DNA of 64,000 nt, from contig NC_133326.1 of NCBI RefSeq assembly GCF_042186555.1, positions 92,222,288 through 92,286,287 of the forward strand, read 5' to 3'. A model generated the notes under the pieces. The model saw only the letters and a list, made by a program, of their open reading frames with translations. It was not told the origin of the DNA and ran no database searches. Position 1 is the first letter of the stretch; each line of letters starts with the position of its first letter. The stretch is from Aquarana catesbeiana (lineage: Eukaryota > Chordata > Amphibia > Anura > Ranidae). The position numbers and the translations under genes are program-made. Below are positions 8,804-19,724 of this stretch, in pieces.

Positions 8804-9381
8804 CTCTGGTTTTTAACTCACCACTTATACCAGTTCCACTTACACAGAGTTCCACAGCCTCAGAATGAGTCCTACATACAGTTATATAGGCACCTGTGAG
8901 CAATTAACCACCCCCTTAATTGATAGCCTGAAGGAACCAGAGGAAAAAAAAAAAAAAGCTATTTAAAAAGTGACAGAAAAAGGTGATTGAAAAACAAAAA
9001 AGGAAAAGCCCCCAAAAATGCAACCCAGCAAACAAAAAGCAAGACTTGTTCACTCTAACTCTGGTTTTTAACTCACCACTTATACCAGTTCCAGTTTCAC
9101 AGAGTTCCACAGCCTCAGAATGAGTCCTACACACAGTTATATAGGCACCTGTGAGCAATTAACCACCCCCCTTAATTGATAGCCTGAAGGAACCAGAGAA
9201 AAAAAAAAAAAAAAAGCAATTTAAAAAGTGACAGAAAAAGGTGATTGAAAAACAAAAAAGGAAAAGCCCCAAAAATGCAACTCAGCAAACAAAAAGCAAG
9301 ACTTGTTCACTCTAACTCTGGTTTTTAACTCACCACTTATACCAGTTCCACTTACACAGAGTTCCGCAGCCTCAGACTGAG
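8804..9381 (-). repeat. CR1 LINE 5' UTR promoter monomers 2-4 (last one truncated)
   Basis: Two complete monomers (8804-9058 and 9059-9315) and a partial one (9316-9381) continue the array begun at 1231-1498 across the Harbinger insertion. Each complete unit has the same order: CTCTGGTTTTTAACTC, an ACACAGAGTTCCACAGCC block, a TATA-like TATATAGG (read on plus), a poly-A run, and an end in CACTCTAA. The LINE is 5'-truncated at 9381. Confidence 0.8.
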
Positions 9382-9487
9382 CTGTTATAGCTGCAAAGAG
9401 TGGGCCAATCAATATTGAACCGTACGGACCAAGACTGGGATGCCATTAAAGATCATGTGCAGGTGTCCCAATACATTTGGTCATTTG

Positions 9488-9490
<3 letters not shown>
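9382..9490 (+). mobile_element. Tc1/mariner terminal remnant
   Basis: The stretch with ATTGAACC, GACCAAGACTGGGATGCC, CATTAAAG and GGTGTCCCAATACATTTGG resembles the conserved 3' end of vertebrate Tc1-like elements. No transposase is present. Confidence 0.5.
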
Positions 9491-9534
<44 letters not shown>

Positions 9535-9538
9535 TTTA
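9488..9538. repeat. (AT)n microsatellite followed by a T-run
   Basis: About 19 TA units are followed by a run of T, directly after the Tc1 remnant. Confidence 0.95.
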
Positions 9539-9776
9539 GAGGCCCTAGAGAATAATATGGTGGTTATTGCAATTTATTATGTTACACGATATTTGCGCAT
9601 CAGGTTTATTTTTTCAGAAAAAATAAACTTTAATGAATTTCAATACAAAAAAAACACAATATATAACCCAGTTTTTTAGTAAAGTATAAAAGATGATGTT
9701 ACACCAAGTACATAAATACATAACATGCCCGCTTTAAAATTGTGCACACTCCTGGAATGGCAACAGACTATGATGC

Positions 9777-11109
9777 TTAAAGCGTAACTCCACTTTTGTT
9801 GAGAAAAAATCATTCCCCTCTGGGTGATCAATGTACATTGCAAGGGTTATAACAAACTTTGTTGCAGTTTCCTGCCTTTTGTTATTCTGAAGAAATCCAT
9901 GTGTGTTTCTCTGTGAATCTGTTCTGAGTAGGTCTAATGGGAGTGGTTTCATAATTATCAGTCAGGTGTGGAGCTAAAGGGCACTAATGGGGAAATCTGC
10001 TGGGCCTGCATCACTTCAGACGGGTTCCTATTGAAAATGACATTTTTGTTGCAAGGGATGACTGAAATCTGATTTGAGCCAATCACACAAGCAGGAAATG
10101 ATGTTTCTGGGGAGTGATCAGTACACACTGAGTACAGAAAACTACAGGTAGCCCAAACCTTCTGGAAGGAAGTCTTCGTGATTGCATCTAAAATATTTAA
10201 AAAAATAATACAACCAGATCCATATTTAACTTTACTTAATCTAAAACCGGAATGGTTAACACTCTCTCAATTCAAACTTATGATCCAACTAATAACGGCT
10301 GCAAAACAAACAGTGGCCAAGGCATGGAAATCTCCTACATTGGTACTAGCAGAAACAATTCATAGAATGAATAATACAATGTCCCATGCTAAGATGGTAG
10401 CCATCGATCAAAATCAAATTCCAAAATTTGAAAAACTTTGGCATCCTTGGATAAAACAACAGTTCCTGTCAAACTTCAATGACTCTGTCCTGTTGCCATG
10501 GTAACAGATTAAATGACTTACAGAGACACCCATTCTAATGCTTCAAAGAGAACTAAAAAGAATAATAAACTGACGAGCGGGACAACCTTGTGGACCATAC
10601 CTCTACCTTTCAACCCTTTTTCTTCTTTCTCTTTCCTTTTCTCCACCTTATGATTAAAGCTCATTATCAGAATTTATTTGACCTATATACACTCTACTTG
10701 TAAATAATATGTATAGTAGGTATAAATCATTTAAATACCTACAAAAGTAACTAAGGAAATGATATATATCTTTAATTTAGGTTTACATGAACCCAATGTT
10801 TAATATTTGAAATTTCATGATATTTACCTATATAAACCCTACTGTAAAACAATGAGCTTACTTTATAGATCCTTGTAAACTTACTTTATGTATCTTTATA
10901 ACATTGTATACTCAATAAACTTCTTTTGACAAGGAAAACTACAGGTAGCCATATTGCAATGTATTCTCAGAAAATTACATTGGCTGCAGATTGAAAAGGA
11001 AAGGTAATTTTTAGTAACATTCAATTACAAAATGATTAGTGTCGCAATCATATATTATTTTTTCTTTATTTGCTATTATTTTCCCCATGAAAGTGGAGTT
11101 ACCCTTTAA
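9777..11109. mobile_element. piggyBac-like MITE with TTAA target sites
   Basis: The element spans 9781-11105 and is flanked by TTAA on both sides (9777-9780 and 11106-11109). Terminal inverted repeats are AGCGTAACTCCACTTT at the left and AGGGTAACTCCACTTT (inward) at the right. It has no ORF of its own. An L1 fragment is inserted at 10154-10933. A second, truncated member of the family runs from about 63730 to the window end. Confidence 0.75.
10137..10950 (+). mobile_element. 5'-truncated L1 with 17-bp target-site duplication
   Basis: The duplicated sequence GAAAACTACAGGTAGCC flanks the insert at 10137-10153 and 10934-10950 with no mismatch. The insert carries the last ~115 codons of an L1 ORF2 (open 10154-10503; motifs AAKQTVAKAWK, IPKFEKLWHPW) and a 430-bp 3' UTR that ends with AATAAACTTC just before the duplication. 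There is no poly-A tail. It sits inside the piggyBac-like MITE and is therefore younger. Confidence 0.85.
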
Positions 11110-12233
11110 AAATCTGCATATCCGAGGCTTTCAAAATGTTTACAGGCTACCAGTTTAGAGTCACTATAGGATATCTAGCACTAGAATTATTGCTCTCACT
11201 ATAAGGTTCATGGCAACACCTCACATGTGTTACGCGAACACCCTTTACATATGTGTGCGTGACCTACATCATTTTTTTATTTTTACACTGTCCCTTTAAT
11301 TTATTTATTTTTGATCATTTTTATTCCTATCACAATAAATGTAAACATCCCTTGGGATGGAAATAAAGCATAACAGGATAACAGGTCTCCTGTTTTTTTT
11401 TTTTTAAAATATGAATTGGGTGAATTGGGTTTTGTACATTATAATGGAATAGAGCTCATTAGCGTTGTATAGCATAGCAAACAATTGAAGTTTGATCGTG
11501 AGTAGGGAAGGGAGGGCGTGGGGGAGGTATGGGGAAGGGGGAGGATGATAGGGGAATCATAGTTACCTGTACAACAATAATACAACAAAGTATTTCAGAA
11601 CAAAACGACATCCTAAACATTGGTACCTGCAGGAGTGGAAGCAGCGTATGATATATTTAACTAGTGATCTCAGAGACTGGCCTAGCTACAACAATTATAG
11701 TGGATGAGGCTACATGTTTTAGATAGGAAAGAGTCACAGTCACGAAAGAGCTTCATGAAGTTGTGGATGTTCTAGGGTGGTAGAAAAGCAGAGGGGTCAG
11801 ACAAATTGGACAGTTTGAGATTACATAAGGTATTGGTAAGATCTCATTTAAGATACCAGTCTGTAAAGCGAAATGGTTGCATAAGTTACTGTAGGTCCTT
11901 TTGGGTGAATGTGATCTCCATGTATTTACGCCATCTCGTGAAGAAGCATGAAGTAGAACGAAAGTTCAGTACGATGGTGTCCAGCCTCTCCAGGTAGAAG
12001 AGCGATAACATAGCTTTTTTCACTGCCAGCAAATTGGGTGGTGTTGATTTAATTCAATGAGACATAATAGTCCTGCGGGCAACTAGGAGACATATATGAG
12101 TCCATTGAAAAATGTTGAGTGGTCTTACTGCTGATGATGTGGATGAGGGTGGTTCGCATCTGAACAGGCACAATAGATGGTTTTTTGGTATCAGAGTTTT
12201 ATTGATGTTAGAGACGAAGGCCAGCACAGAGTC

Positions 12234-14941
12234 CCAGTAAGTAGGGATGAGCTTCAAGTTCGCGAACAGCGAACGATTTAGGGTGTTTGCGGCAAATTCG
12301 AAAGCTGCGGAACACCCTTTAAAAGTCTATGGGAGAAATCAAAAGTGCTAATTTTAAAGGCTTATATGCAAGTTATTGTCATAAAAAGTGTTTGGGGACC
12401 TGGGTCCTGCCCCATGGGACATGGATCAATGCAAAAAAAGTTTTAAAAATGGCCGTTTTTTCGGGAGCAGTGATTTTAATAATGCTTAAAGTGAAACAAT
12501 AAAAGTGTAATATTCCTTCAAATTTCGTACCTGGGGGGTGTCTATAGTATGCCTGTAAAGGGGCGCATGTTTCCAGTGTTTAGAACAGTCTGACAGCAAA
12601 ATGACATTTCAAAGGAAAAAAAGTCATTTAAAAATACTCGCGGCTATTAATGAATTGCCGGTCCGATAATACACATAAAAGTTCATTGATAAAAAATGGC
12701 ATGGGAATTCCCCACAGGGGAACCCCGAACCAAAATTTAAAAAAAAAATGATGTGGGGGGTCCCCCTAAATTCCATACCAGGCCCTTCAGGCCTGATATG
12801 GATATTAAGGGGAACCCTGGCCAAAATTTTAAAAAATGGTGTGCGGTCCCCCTCAAAATCTATACCAGACACTTCAGGTCTGGTATGGATTTTAAGGGGA
12901 ACCCCACGCCAAAATTAAAAAAAAAATGGCGTGGGGTCCCCCCAAAAATCCATACCAGACCCTTATCCGAGCACGCAACCTGGCAGGCTGCAGGAAAAGA
13001 GGGGGGACGAGAGAGCGCCCCCCCTCCTGAACCGTACCAGGCCACATGCCCTCAACATTGGAAGGGTGCTTTGGGGTAGCCCCCCAAAACACCTTGTCTA
13101 CATGTTGATGGGGACAAGCGCCTCATCCCCACAACCCTTGCCCGGTGGTTGTGGGGGTCTGCGGGTGGGGGGCTTATCGGAATCTGGAATCCCCCTTTAA
13201 CAAGGGGACCCCCAGATCCCAGCCCTCCCCCCTGTGTGAAATGGTAAGGGGGTACAAAAGTACCCCTACCATTTCACAAAAAAACTGTCAAAAATGTTAA
13301 TGACAAGAGACAGTTTTTGACAATTCCTTTATTTAAATGCTTCTTCTTTCTTCTTTCTTCTATCTTCCTTCGGTTTCTTCCTCCATCTTCTTCTTCTTCT
13401 GGTTCTTCTGGTTCTTCCTCCGGTGTTCTTGTCTGGCATCTTCATCCGCGACGTCTTCTTCCCTTTTCCTCTTCTGACCCGGTGACCCTGCCCCCCATCT
13501 GATGCACGGGGACTTGATGTGGCATTCCCCTTGACGTCAGAGGGGGCGGGGTCACCCGTTACATAACCCCACCCCCTTCTGATGCCACAGGGAATGCCAC
13601 AGGGAAGTCCCATCAAGTCCCCGTGCTTCAGAGGGGGCGGGGTCACCGGGTCAGAAAAGGACAAGCGTCACACAGCGGGAGCCTCCCTCCATGCCATCAT
13701 GGATGCGGAGCGGCCCGAGGAGAAGAAGGGAAAAAGACGCCGCCGATGAAGATGCAGGACGAGAACACTGGAGGAAGAACCAGATAAACCAGAAGAAGAA
13801 GAAGATGGAGGAAGAAACCGAAGGAAGATAGAAGATAGAAGAAAGAAGATAGAAGATAGAAGAAAGAAGAAGCATTTAAATAAAGGAATTGTCAAAAACT
13901 GTCTCTTGTCATTTTTAACATTTTTGACAGTTTTTTGTGAAATGGTAGGGGTACTTTTGTACCCCCTTACCATTTCTCACAGGGGGGAGGGCTGGGATCT
14001 GGGGGTTCCCTTGTTAAAGGGGGCTTCCAGATTCCGATAAGCCCCCCGCCAGCAGACCCCCACAACCACCGTGCAAGGGTTGTGGTGACAAGGTGTTTTG
14101 GGGGGCTACCCCAAAGCACCCTCCCAATGTTGAGGGCATGTGGCCTGGTACGGTCCAGGAGGGGGGGCGCTCTCTCACCCCCTCTCTTTTCCTGCGGCCT
14201 GCCAGGTTGCATGCTCGGATAAAGGTCTGGTATGGATTTTTGGGGGGACCCCATGCCATTTTTATTTTAATTTTGGCGTGGGGTTCCCCTTAAAATCCAT
14301 AGATTTTGAGGGGGACCCCATGCCATTTTTAAAAACATTTTTGGCCAGGGTTCCCCTTAATATCCATAACAGACCTGAAGGGCCTGGTATGGAATTTAGG
14401 GGGACCCCCACGTCATTTTTTTTTTTAATTTTGGTTCGGGGTTCCCCTTGTGGGGAATTCCCATGCCGTTTTTATCAATGAACTTTTATGTGTATTGTCG
14501 GATCAGCAATTCATTAATTGCCGCGAGTAGTTTTAAATTACTTTTTTTTTCCTTTGAAATGTCATTTAGCTGTCAGACTGTTCTAAACACGGGAAACGTG
14601 CAGCTTTACAGGCATACTATAGACACCCCCCAGGTACGAAATTTAAATTAATATTACACGTTTATTGTTTTACTTTAAGCATTATTAAAATCACTGCTCC
14701 CGAAAAAACAGCTTTTTTTAAAACTTTTTTTGCATTGATCCATGTCCTCTGGGGCAGGACCCAGGTCCCCAAACACTTTTTATGACAATAACTTGCATAT
14801 AAGCCTTTAAAATTAGCACTTTTGATTATTCATGTTCGCGTCCCATAGACTTTAACGCGCGTTTGAACAAATATTTTGCCTGTTCGCAAGTTCTGGTGCG
14901 AACCGAACAGCGGGGGTGTTCGGCTCATCCCTACCAGTAAT
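12234..14941. mobile_element. Foldback hAT-type non-autonomous transposon A (2.7 kb)
   Basis: The element spans 12242-14933, begins TAGGGATGAGC and ends GCTCATCCCTA. Flanks are CCAGTAAG (12234-12241) and CCAGTAAT (14934-14941), an 8-bp duplication with one mismatch, which indicates hAT. Nearly the whole element is one palindrome centred near 13560. Pairing blocks include AGTGCTAATTTTAAAGGC near 12343 with its complement near 14805, and CATACCAGACCCTTATCCGA near 12951 with its partner near 14220. No transposase is present. Confidence 0.85.
13310..13900. other. Mirrored GA-rich cassettes at the centre of foldback hAT A
   Basis: On the right arm (plus) a GTCACACAGCGGGAGCCTCC start region leads into a purine-rich frame with an ATG near 13698 and an AATAAA at about 13878-13883. 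The left arm repeats this on the minus strand, with TTTATT near 13328. The reading frames are short and of low complexity, so I do not call them genes. The promoter-like, GA-rich and poly(A) order is the same in elements at 32931 and 36333. Confidence 0.5.
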
Positions 14942-16259
14942 TATTGATAGTTGGGCATTCCTAGAGACGGTGAAGCAATGTGGGGTGTGGTAGTGAGCAC
15001 CAGGGGCATTGCGCTTGATTTGGGTCTGCCTTGTTGATGCGGAGCAGGTAGTATGCTCTGTGTATGATCTTAAATTGAGTTTTCTGAGACAGTAATTTTG
15101 TGGACATGTCTGTATCCTTCAAGGATTTTTTTCCGATAGTTGGTTGTCATCAGAGATGTTAGACCATTTTTGGAATGGCTTGAAATGATATTTTTCTGAT
15201 TGGTGTGTAATGAGGTGAGAGTACAGGCTGGAGATGGAGTAGTCGTCTGGGGATCAGCCTGAGGCCCACAACTAGACCATAGATAGTTGGTTAATTGATG
15301 GTAGAAGAAGATATGTGATGATGGCAAGGAAAATTCCCGTGATAGGGTTTGGAAGGATTTGAACTTGCCAGGTTTGCCAAGGTACATGCAGGTTATTTTT
15401 AGTAAGGCCCTTGGTACGCCATTGAGCAAAGGCCTTATGTAGAGTAGATGGGAGTAACGTAGGGTTGTTGTGGATTGGTAGATGGCATGAAATACTTGAT
15501 GGTAGCCCCAGTAGTCTCTGTAACTCCCTCCAGGCAATCATCGTATATTTGATAAGTACACTTGATTTAGGGTGTGGTGGTAGAGCATTAAGATTTGAGT
15601 GGAGGATGGCAAAAAGGGTGTGCGGAGAGGCCAAGGCACCCTCGAGTATTATATTGGAGTACCTAGACTTTCCAGACAGTCAATCCAGGCCCTGTCTAAG
15701 TAGGCATGAGAGATTGTAGAAATGTATATTGGGCAAGCCTGCTCCACCCTCGGACTTTGGGAGACATCGTTTTTGTAGAGCAATGCGTGATTTTTTTGCC
15801 ATAAAAAGGCAGATAACGCCTTATGGATTTTTTGTACATCAGAGTGTTTTAATAAGAGGTATGGTCTGCACTGGGTAAAGTAGGCGTGCAAACGACACCA
15901 TTTTAAAGAAGTGACATCTCCCAAAGAGCGAGAGGGGGAGGGTTGCCCAAGCTTCCAGCTCCTTCACAATTTTGGATATTAAAGATGGATAGTTAAGTAC
16001 ATATAAAGAGGAGGGTTCTCGGCCTATATGAATGCCAAAATATGTAATATGTTGGGTTGCCAGGGCTAGCGGGGATTGGTGATTCCATTTAGAAGTTGAT
16101 TCAAAAGCCAGTCGAGCCTAAAGGCCGCAAAAAGTTCTCGGAATCTGTCAAAGTCTGAGATGGGGTTGGTGGAGAATAACAATATGTCATCCGCGAATAA
16201 GCCTCTATACATGCACTTACTTGGAGAACGTTCCATGACACAATATTTAGGTGATTCCC

Positions 16260-16985
16260 ATTGGTTGAAGAGGCCATGTCTGGTGTATAGGAAGGTAGTG
16301 AGTTGGAGGCTTGGAATAAAGCCTCTCTTCAGGCATCGCGTCATCAATCTGTGAGTCACTAAAGTATTGTAGGTCTCCTGAGGGTATAGGTACAAGACAG
16401 GTAAATATGATTATCACATATTCAGAACTAAAGTTTAAAAAAAAAACAACAAAACAGAAATCAAGTGAAGAAGCCACCTAACTGATAGGGTGTACATCAC
16501 TTTTTTTCACATGAGTTTTATCTACTTGGCAAAGCTCCCGCCAGTCGCTAGCTCCTCTCCTAGGTATGAATCTTGAGCTTCAGGGAGGGAGGGGGGGAGG
16601 GAGGGTAGAGGTAATGGGTATTGGGGAGGGATGGTCAGAGGAGTAGGGATAAGGGAGGGACCGGTCAGAGCTGGGTGGAGGGATAGATTCTAGAGAGCGA
16701 GTGCTCAGCTCAAGGGTCACCTCTAGGAGGGAACAAGGGAGTTGTTTAGCAGCAAGAACCTTAAAGTTACCCATAGGTGCAGATAGTAATTTATCCTAGT
16801 GGTAAGAGAAACAGCTAGCTAATAATCATATATGAGTAGCGCAGAGGGTTAGTCCATATAATGCAACAGAGAGTTCAAACAAAAACAGAGAAAGGGGGTG
16901 GGAGAGAAGGGGGGTAATAATATTACCCATTTCCCATGTAGATTCACTGATAGGGAGTCTCCAAAATCTGTCAGCGATTTCCAGA
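16260..16985 (-). other. L1 inter-ORF region
   Basis: This lies between the ORF1 stop and the ORF2 stub. On the plus strand it includes a purine-rich GGGAGGGAGG tract near 16580-16700. No supported coding sequence is present. Confidence 0.4.
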
Positions 16986-17948
16986 TCAGTCTTCCTTGTG
17001 TGTAAATTGACTGCGTTTGTATGGAGGCTTGGTTGGGCTGCATTGTTGTTTAGGTGGTGCGGAGGGAGAAGTAATAGATGTTGAAGAGGAGCCCTCTGCA
17101 GTGTTGATGTGTTCCATTTCTGTGTCAGAGGCATTAATGTATTGTTCCGCTTCTTCAGGGGAGGCAAAAGTAAGGTGTTTCCCTGTGTGTGTTTGGATGC
17201 GCAGGATTGCCGGGTAGGCGAGGGAGAATCTAACTTGGTTGTTGTAGATCGAGGAGAACGCCTTACGTTGTTTCATTACTTCCATTGAGTAGTCTGCAAA
17301 GAGTAGCAGGTTTGCGCCATCAACGGACAGGGAACGTGTACGGTGAAATTTCTGCATAATGGTATTTTGGTCAGCATAGTTGAGATATTTGACAATGGCA
17401 TGTCGAGGTTTGGCACAACTTTCTGAGTACTGACCAATGCAGTGGGCACGTTCAATAGTGCAGGGTATAATTTTAGCGCAGATATTCATGAGCTGGGTAT
17501 TGGAAACAGATTCTGGCGGCCCAATAATGCGTAAATGCCCAGTAAGGTAATTGCTGCTTGTGCTATGCCTGCAGGAGAGGCAGGATCTGTGACCATTGCT
17601 CCTAGTGTTGTGGGAGACTGCAGCATCTCTGTTAAACATGGAGCGGCCCCCATTTTGGCTTCGGCTGCGGCCGTGTCTCCTGTGGGGGTTACTGTGGCTG
17701 GCAACTCTCGAGCGTGTGATCGCTCCACAAAGCGATCCATGTGATCCGCTAGGTACCGGGGATGAAGGGGGGTCTCCCCGAGGCACTTGCGGGTTTAGAT
17801 AGCAGGATTTGTGAGGAGTGTGGCGGGAGCCGAGTATATCTACCTCCTCCTCATGTGGCGCCAGAACCGGAAGTGACAGGTCTTCTTTATGGAGATATCT
17901 GGGGTCTATAAGACTCCGGATCTCTCCTCTATCCTTGAAGCATGACAT
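16986..17948 (-). CDS. L1 ORF1 protein, uninterrupted (320 aa)
   Basis: This is an RNA-binding chaperone of the L1 ribonucleoprotein (family role). The 320-codon frame is open from the ATG at 17948. The first ~120 residues are low-complexity and Ser/Arg-rich, with no clear coiled coil. From about residue 135 the Transposase_22 RRM-like pattern appears: LRIIGPPES, then RAHCIG, PRHAIVKYLNYADQ, the conserved LLLFADYSMEVMKQRKAF, and a C-terminal domain with YPAILRIQT, GKHLTFASPEEAEQYI. The tail is Ser/Pro-rich and ends KED. The frame looks complete although the accompanying ORF2 is gutted. Activity is unknown. Confidence 0.75.
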   Translation of the reverse strand: MSCFKDRGEIRSLIDPRYLHKEDLSLPVLAPHEEEVDILGSRHTPHKSCYLNPQVPRGDPPSSPVPSGSHGSLCGAITRSRVASHSNPHRRHGRSRSQNGGRSMFNRDAAVSHNTRSNGHRSCLSCRHSTSSNYLTGHLRIIGPPESVSNTQLMNICAKIIPCTIERAHCIGQYSESCAKPRHAIVKYLNYADQNTIMQKFHRTRSLSVDGANLLLFADYSMEVMKQRKAFSSIYNNQVRFSLAYPAILRIQTHTGKHLTFASPEEAEQYINASDTEMEHINTAEGSSSTSITSPSAPPKQQCSPTKPPYKRSQFTHKED

Positions 17949-18041
17949 AAAAAAAAAATGATCTCATGCTTTCCAAAAAGAAATGGCAGTGTTTACATCT
18001 GTCCTAACTGGATGTGACAAAAATGCTTGTCGCTTCCAGTC

Positions 18042-18558
18042 TCCTAGACCAGCGGTCTCCAAACTGCAGCCTGGGGGCTGGATGTGGCCCATTGCTTGCC
18101 TTTATCAGCCCCTTGGGACACTATTCCTCCAATTGATACAAGGCATAATTCCTGTCACCGGCCCCAGCCAATAGGGTACTATTCCTACCACTGACCCCAA
18201 CAATGGGGAACTATTCCTCGCACTGACACCAATGATGGGACACTATTCCTCCCACTGCCACCAACTGCAGGGCTCTATCCTTCCCACCGACACCAATGAT
18301 GGGGCACTATCCCTTCCCTTGACACCAATAATGGGGCACTATTCCTCCAAAAGACACAAATGATGGGGCACTATTTCTTCCCCTAATACTAACAATGGGG
18401 CAATATTCCTCCCACTAATACCAATGATAGGGCATTCTTTACTCCCATTGATACCTGGGCCTTTCTTACTCCCATTGGACACAGTCCTGCCCCCTCAAAA
18501 TCTGAAGGACAGTAAACTGTCCCTTTGTTCGGAAAGTTTGGAGACCCCTGTCTTAGAC
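18042..18558. mobile_element. hAT MITE (18050-18550) containing a minisatellite
   Basis: It begins CAGCGGTCTCCAAACT and ends AGTTTGGAGACCCCTG, terminal repeats of the Charlie type. Flanks TCCTAGAC (18042-18049) and TCTTAGAC (18551-18558) form an 8-bp duplication with one mismatch. The interior is about ten diverged copies of a ~33-bp unit containing ACACCAATGATGGGGCAC. Confidence 0.75.
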
Positions 18559-19241
18559 CATATATATAATCGGAGACCTTCTGATCAGCTGGCGCAACCA
18601 CCAGCTTTGGTGCCGTGCTTCCTGATCGCATGGGAGAGCCCAAAGAGGCACCGGTGGGTGGCAGGAGGGGGGATCCCCTTCCATCACCTGTAAAAGCAAC
18701 CCAGTGGCTATTTAGTCTTTAGGATTACTTTTACTTTGCAGAGCATCACTGGCTATAAAAACAATATGGGGTTATGGCTGCAGCCATAGCCCTGGTATAA
18801 TCACTTGCAGTCAATCACGTACATGTATGTGATTTGGCGGCAAGTAGTTAAAATAAATGAACTAACATCAACCATATTGAAGTTATTATGTCATGAAAAC
18901 ACTTAAAGTGGTTGTAAACCCTTACAACCACTTTTTTCTACAGGTAAGCGTATAATTAGGCCTAATTATAGACTTACCTATAGCTACACTGGAAATCTCC
19001 TAAACCTGCACGGTTTAGGAGATATCTCCAGTATTTGCATGTGCCGATGTCATTAACTGGCTTATACAGTTAATTCTAACCCTCCTGGGAGTACAAAACT
19101 CCCAGGAGGGTAAGAATTAAGGTAAGGTAGCAAATGAGATCTGTCTCTGGAGTGGAGTGTCACTATTCTTATGTATTTTTGTCCAGCCTGGCATTTTCAG
19201 TCATTCATTCTCATCATCTGCGGATTCCTCCAATTGCACAC
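18559..19241. other. Non-coding sequence with a TTAA-type MITE end and two small inverted repeats
   Basis: A TTAAAGTGGTTGTAAACCC start at 18903 matches the end type seen at 41372-41390 and 50330-50349 and is probably a piggyBac-like MITE terminus. Local hairpins are CCTAAACC/GGTTTAGG (about 19000-19020) and CCCTCCTGGGAGT/ACTCCCAGGAGGG (about 19080-19110). No gene is seen. Confidence 0.45.
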
Positions 19242-19724
19242 TAATGCCCCATACACACGGTTGGACTTTGTTCGGACATTCCGACAACAAAATCCTAGGA
19301 TTTTTTCCGACGGATGTTGGCTCAAACTTGTTTTGCGTACACATGGTCGCACAAAGTTGTCGGAATTTCCGATCGCCAAGAACGCGGTGACATCAAGCAC
19401 GTATGACGAGACTAGAAAAGGCCATTTCAGAACCAAGCGCGGCACCCTTTGGGCTCCTTTTGCTAATCTCGTGTTAGTAAAAGTTTGGTGAGAGACGATT
19501 CGCGCTTTTTCAGACTCGTGGTTTTCAGATCGTTTTCTGCCGTTCAGTTTGTGCTTGTGGGTTTGTATCTGCTCTTCAGTGCGTGCAAGCAAGTTCCGCG
19601 TGACTTTAAGTAGTCATTGTGTTCTTGTGCATTCGTTGCTGTTTTTCAGGTCGCTCTTCACAGGCCTTGCTGTTCTTCAGTGCGTTCTGTTACTTCGTTC
19701 TGAGCAGCCGACCGTTTTCTAGCC

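Larger units (their letters stand above)
9545..11420. repeat. Unclassified interspersed repeat, split by a nested MITE (second copy near 35480-35960)
   Basis: The flanks 9600-9776 and 11106-11280 together match 35510-35790: AAATATAAAAGAT, CATGTC/CATGCC, TTAAAATTGTGCAC, CCAGTTTAGAGT/TCAGTTTAGAGT and ATTGCTCTCAC occur in the same order. Nothing coding is seen and I cannot name the family. Confidence 0.55.
11890..16260 (-). pseudogene. L1 ORF2 remnant (endonuclease/RT, large internal deletion, interrupted)
   Basis: This is a remnant of the endonuclease-reverse transcriptase. Visible parts are an N-terminal SWNV endonuclease motif, a jump to FADDILLF of the RT active site, RT thumb and C-terminal segments broken by frameshifts (15924-15649, 15634-15272, 15537-15070), then the C-terminus (12257-12054 and about 12045-11890) on the far side of the hAT insertion. 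The protein cannot be functional. Family assignment follows from the paired ORF1 and the SWNV/FADD motifs. Confidence 0.7.
11420..17950 (-). mobile_element. L1-type LINE with internally deleted ORF2, split by a foldback hAT
   Basis: On the minus strand the order is 5' region near 17950, ORF1 (17948-16986), a stub of ORF2, the ORF2 C-terminus, and the 3' UTR near 11890-11420. The hAT at 12242-14933 interrupts ORF2. The ORF2 endonuclease start (NIVSWNV, near 16230-16255) is joined almost directly to the reverse transcriptase FADDILLF motif (near 16180-16200), so most of the endonuclease and the front of the RT are missing. The ORF2 C-terminal codons are visible at 15630-14942 and 12241-11890. 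Confidence 0.75.
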
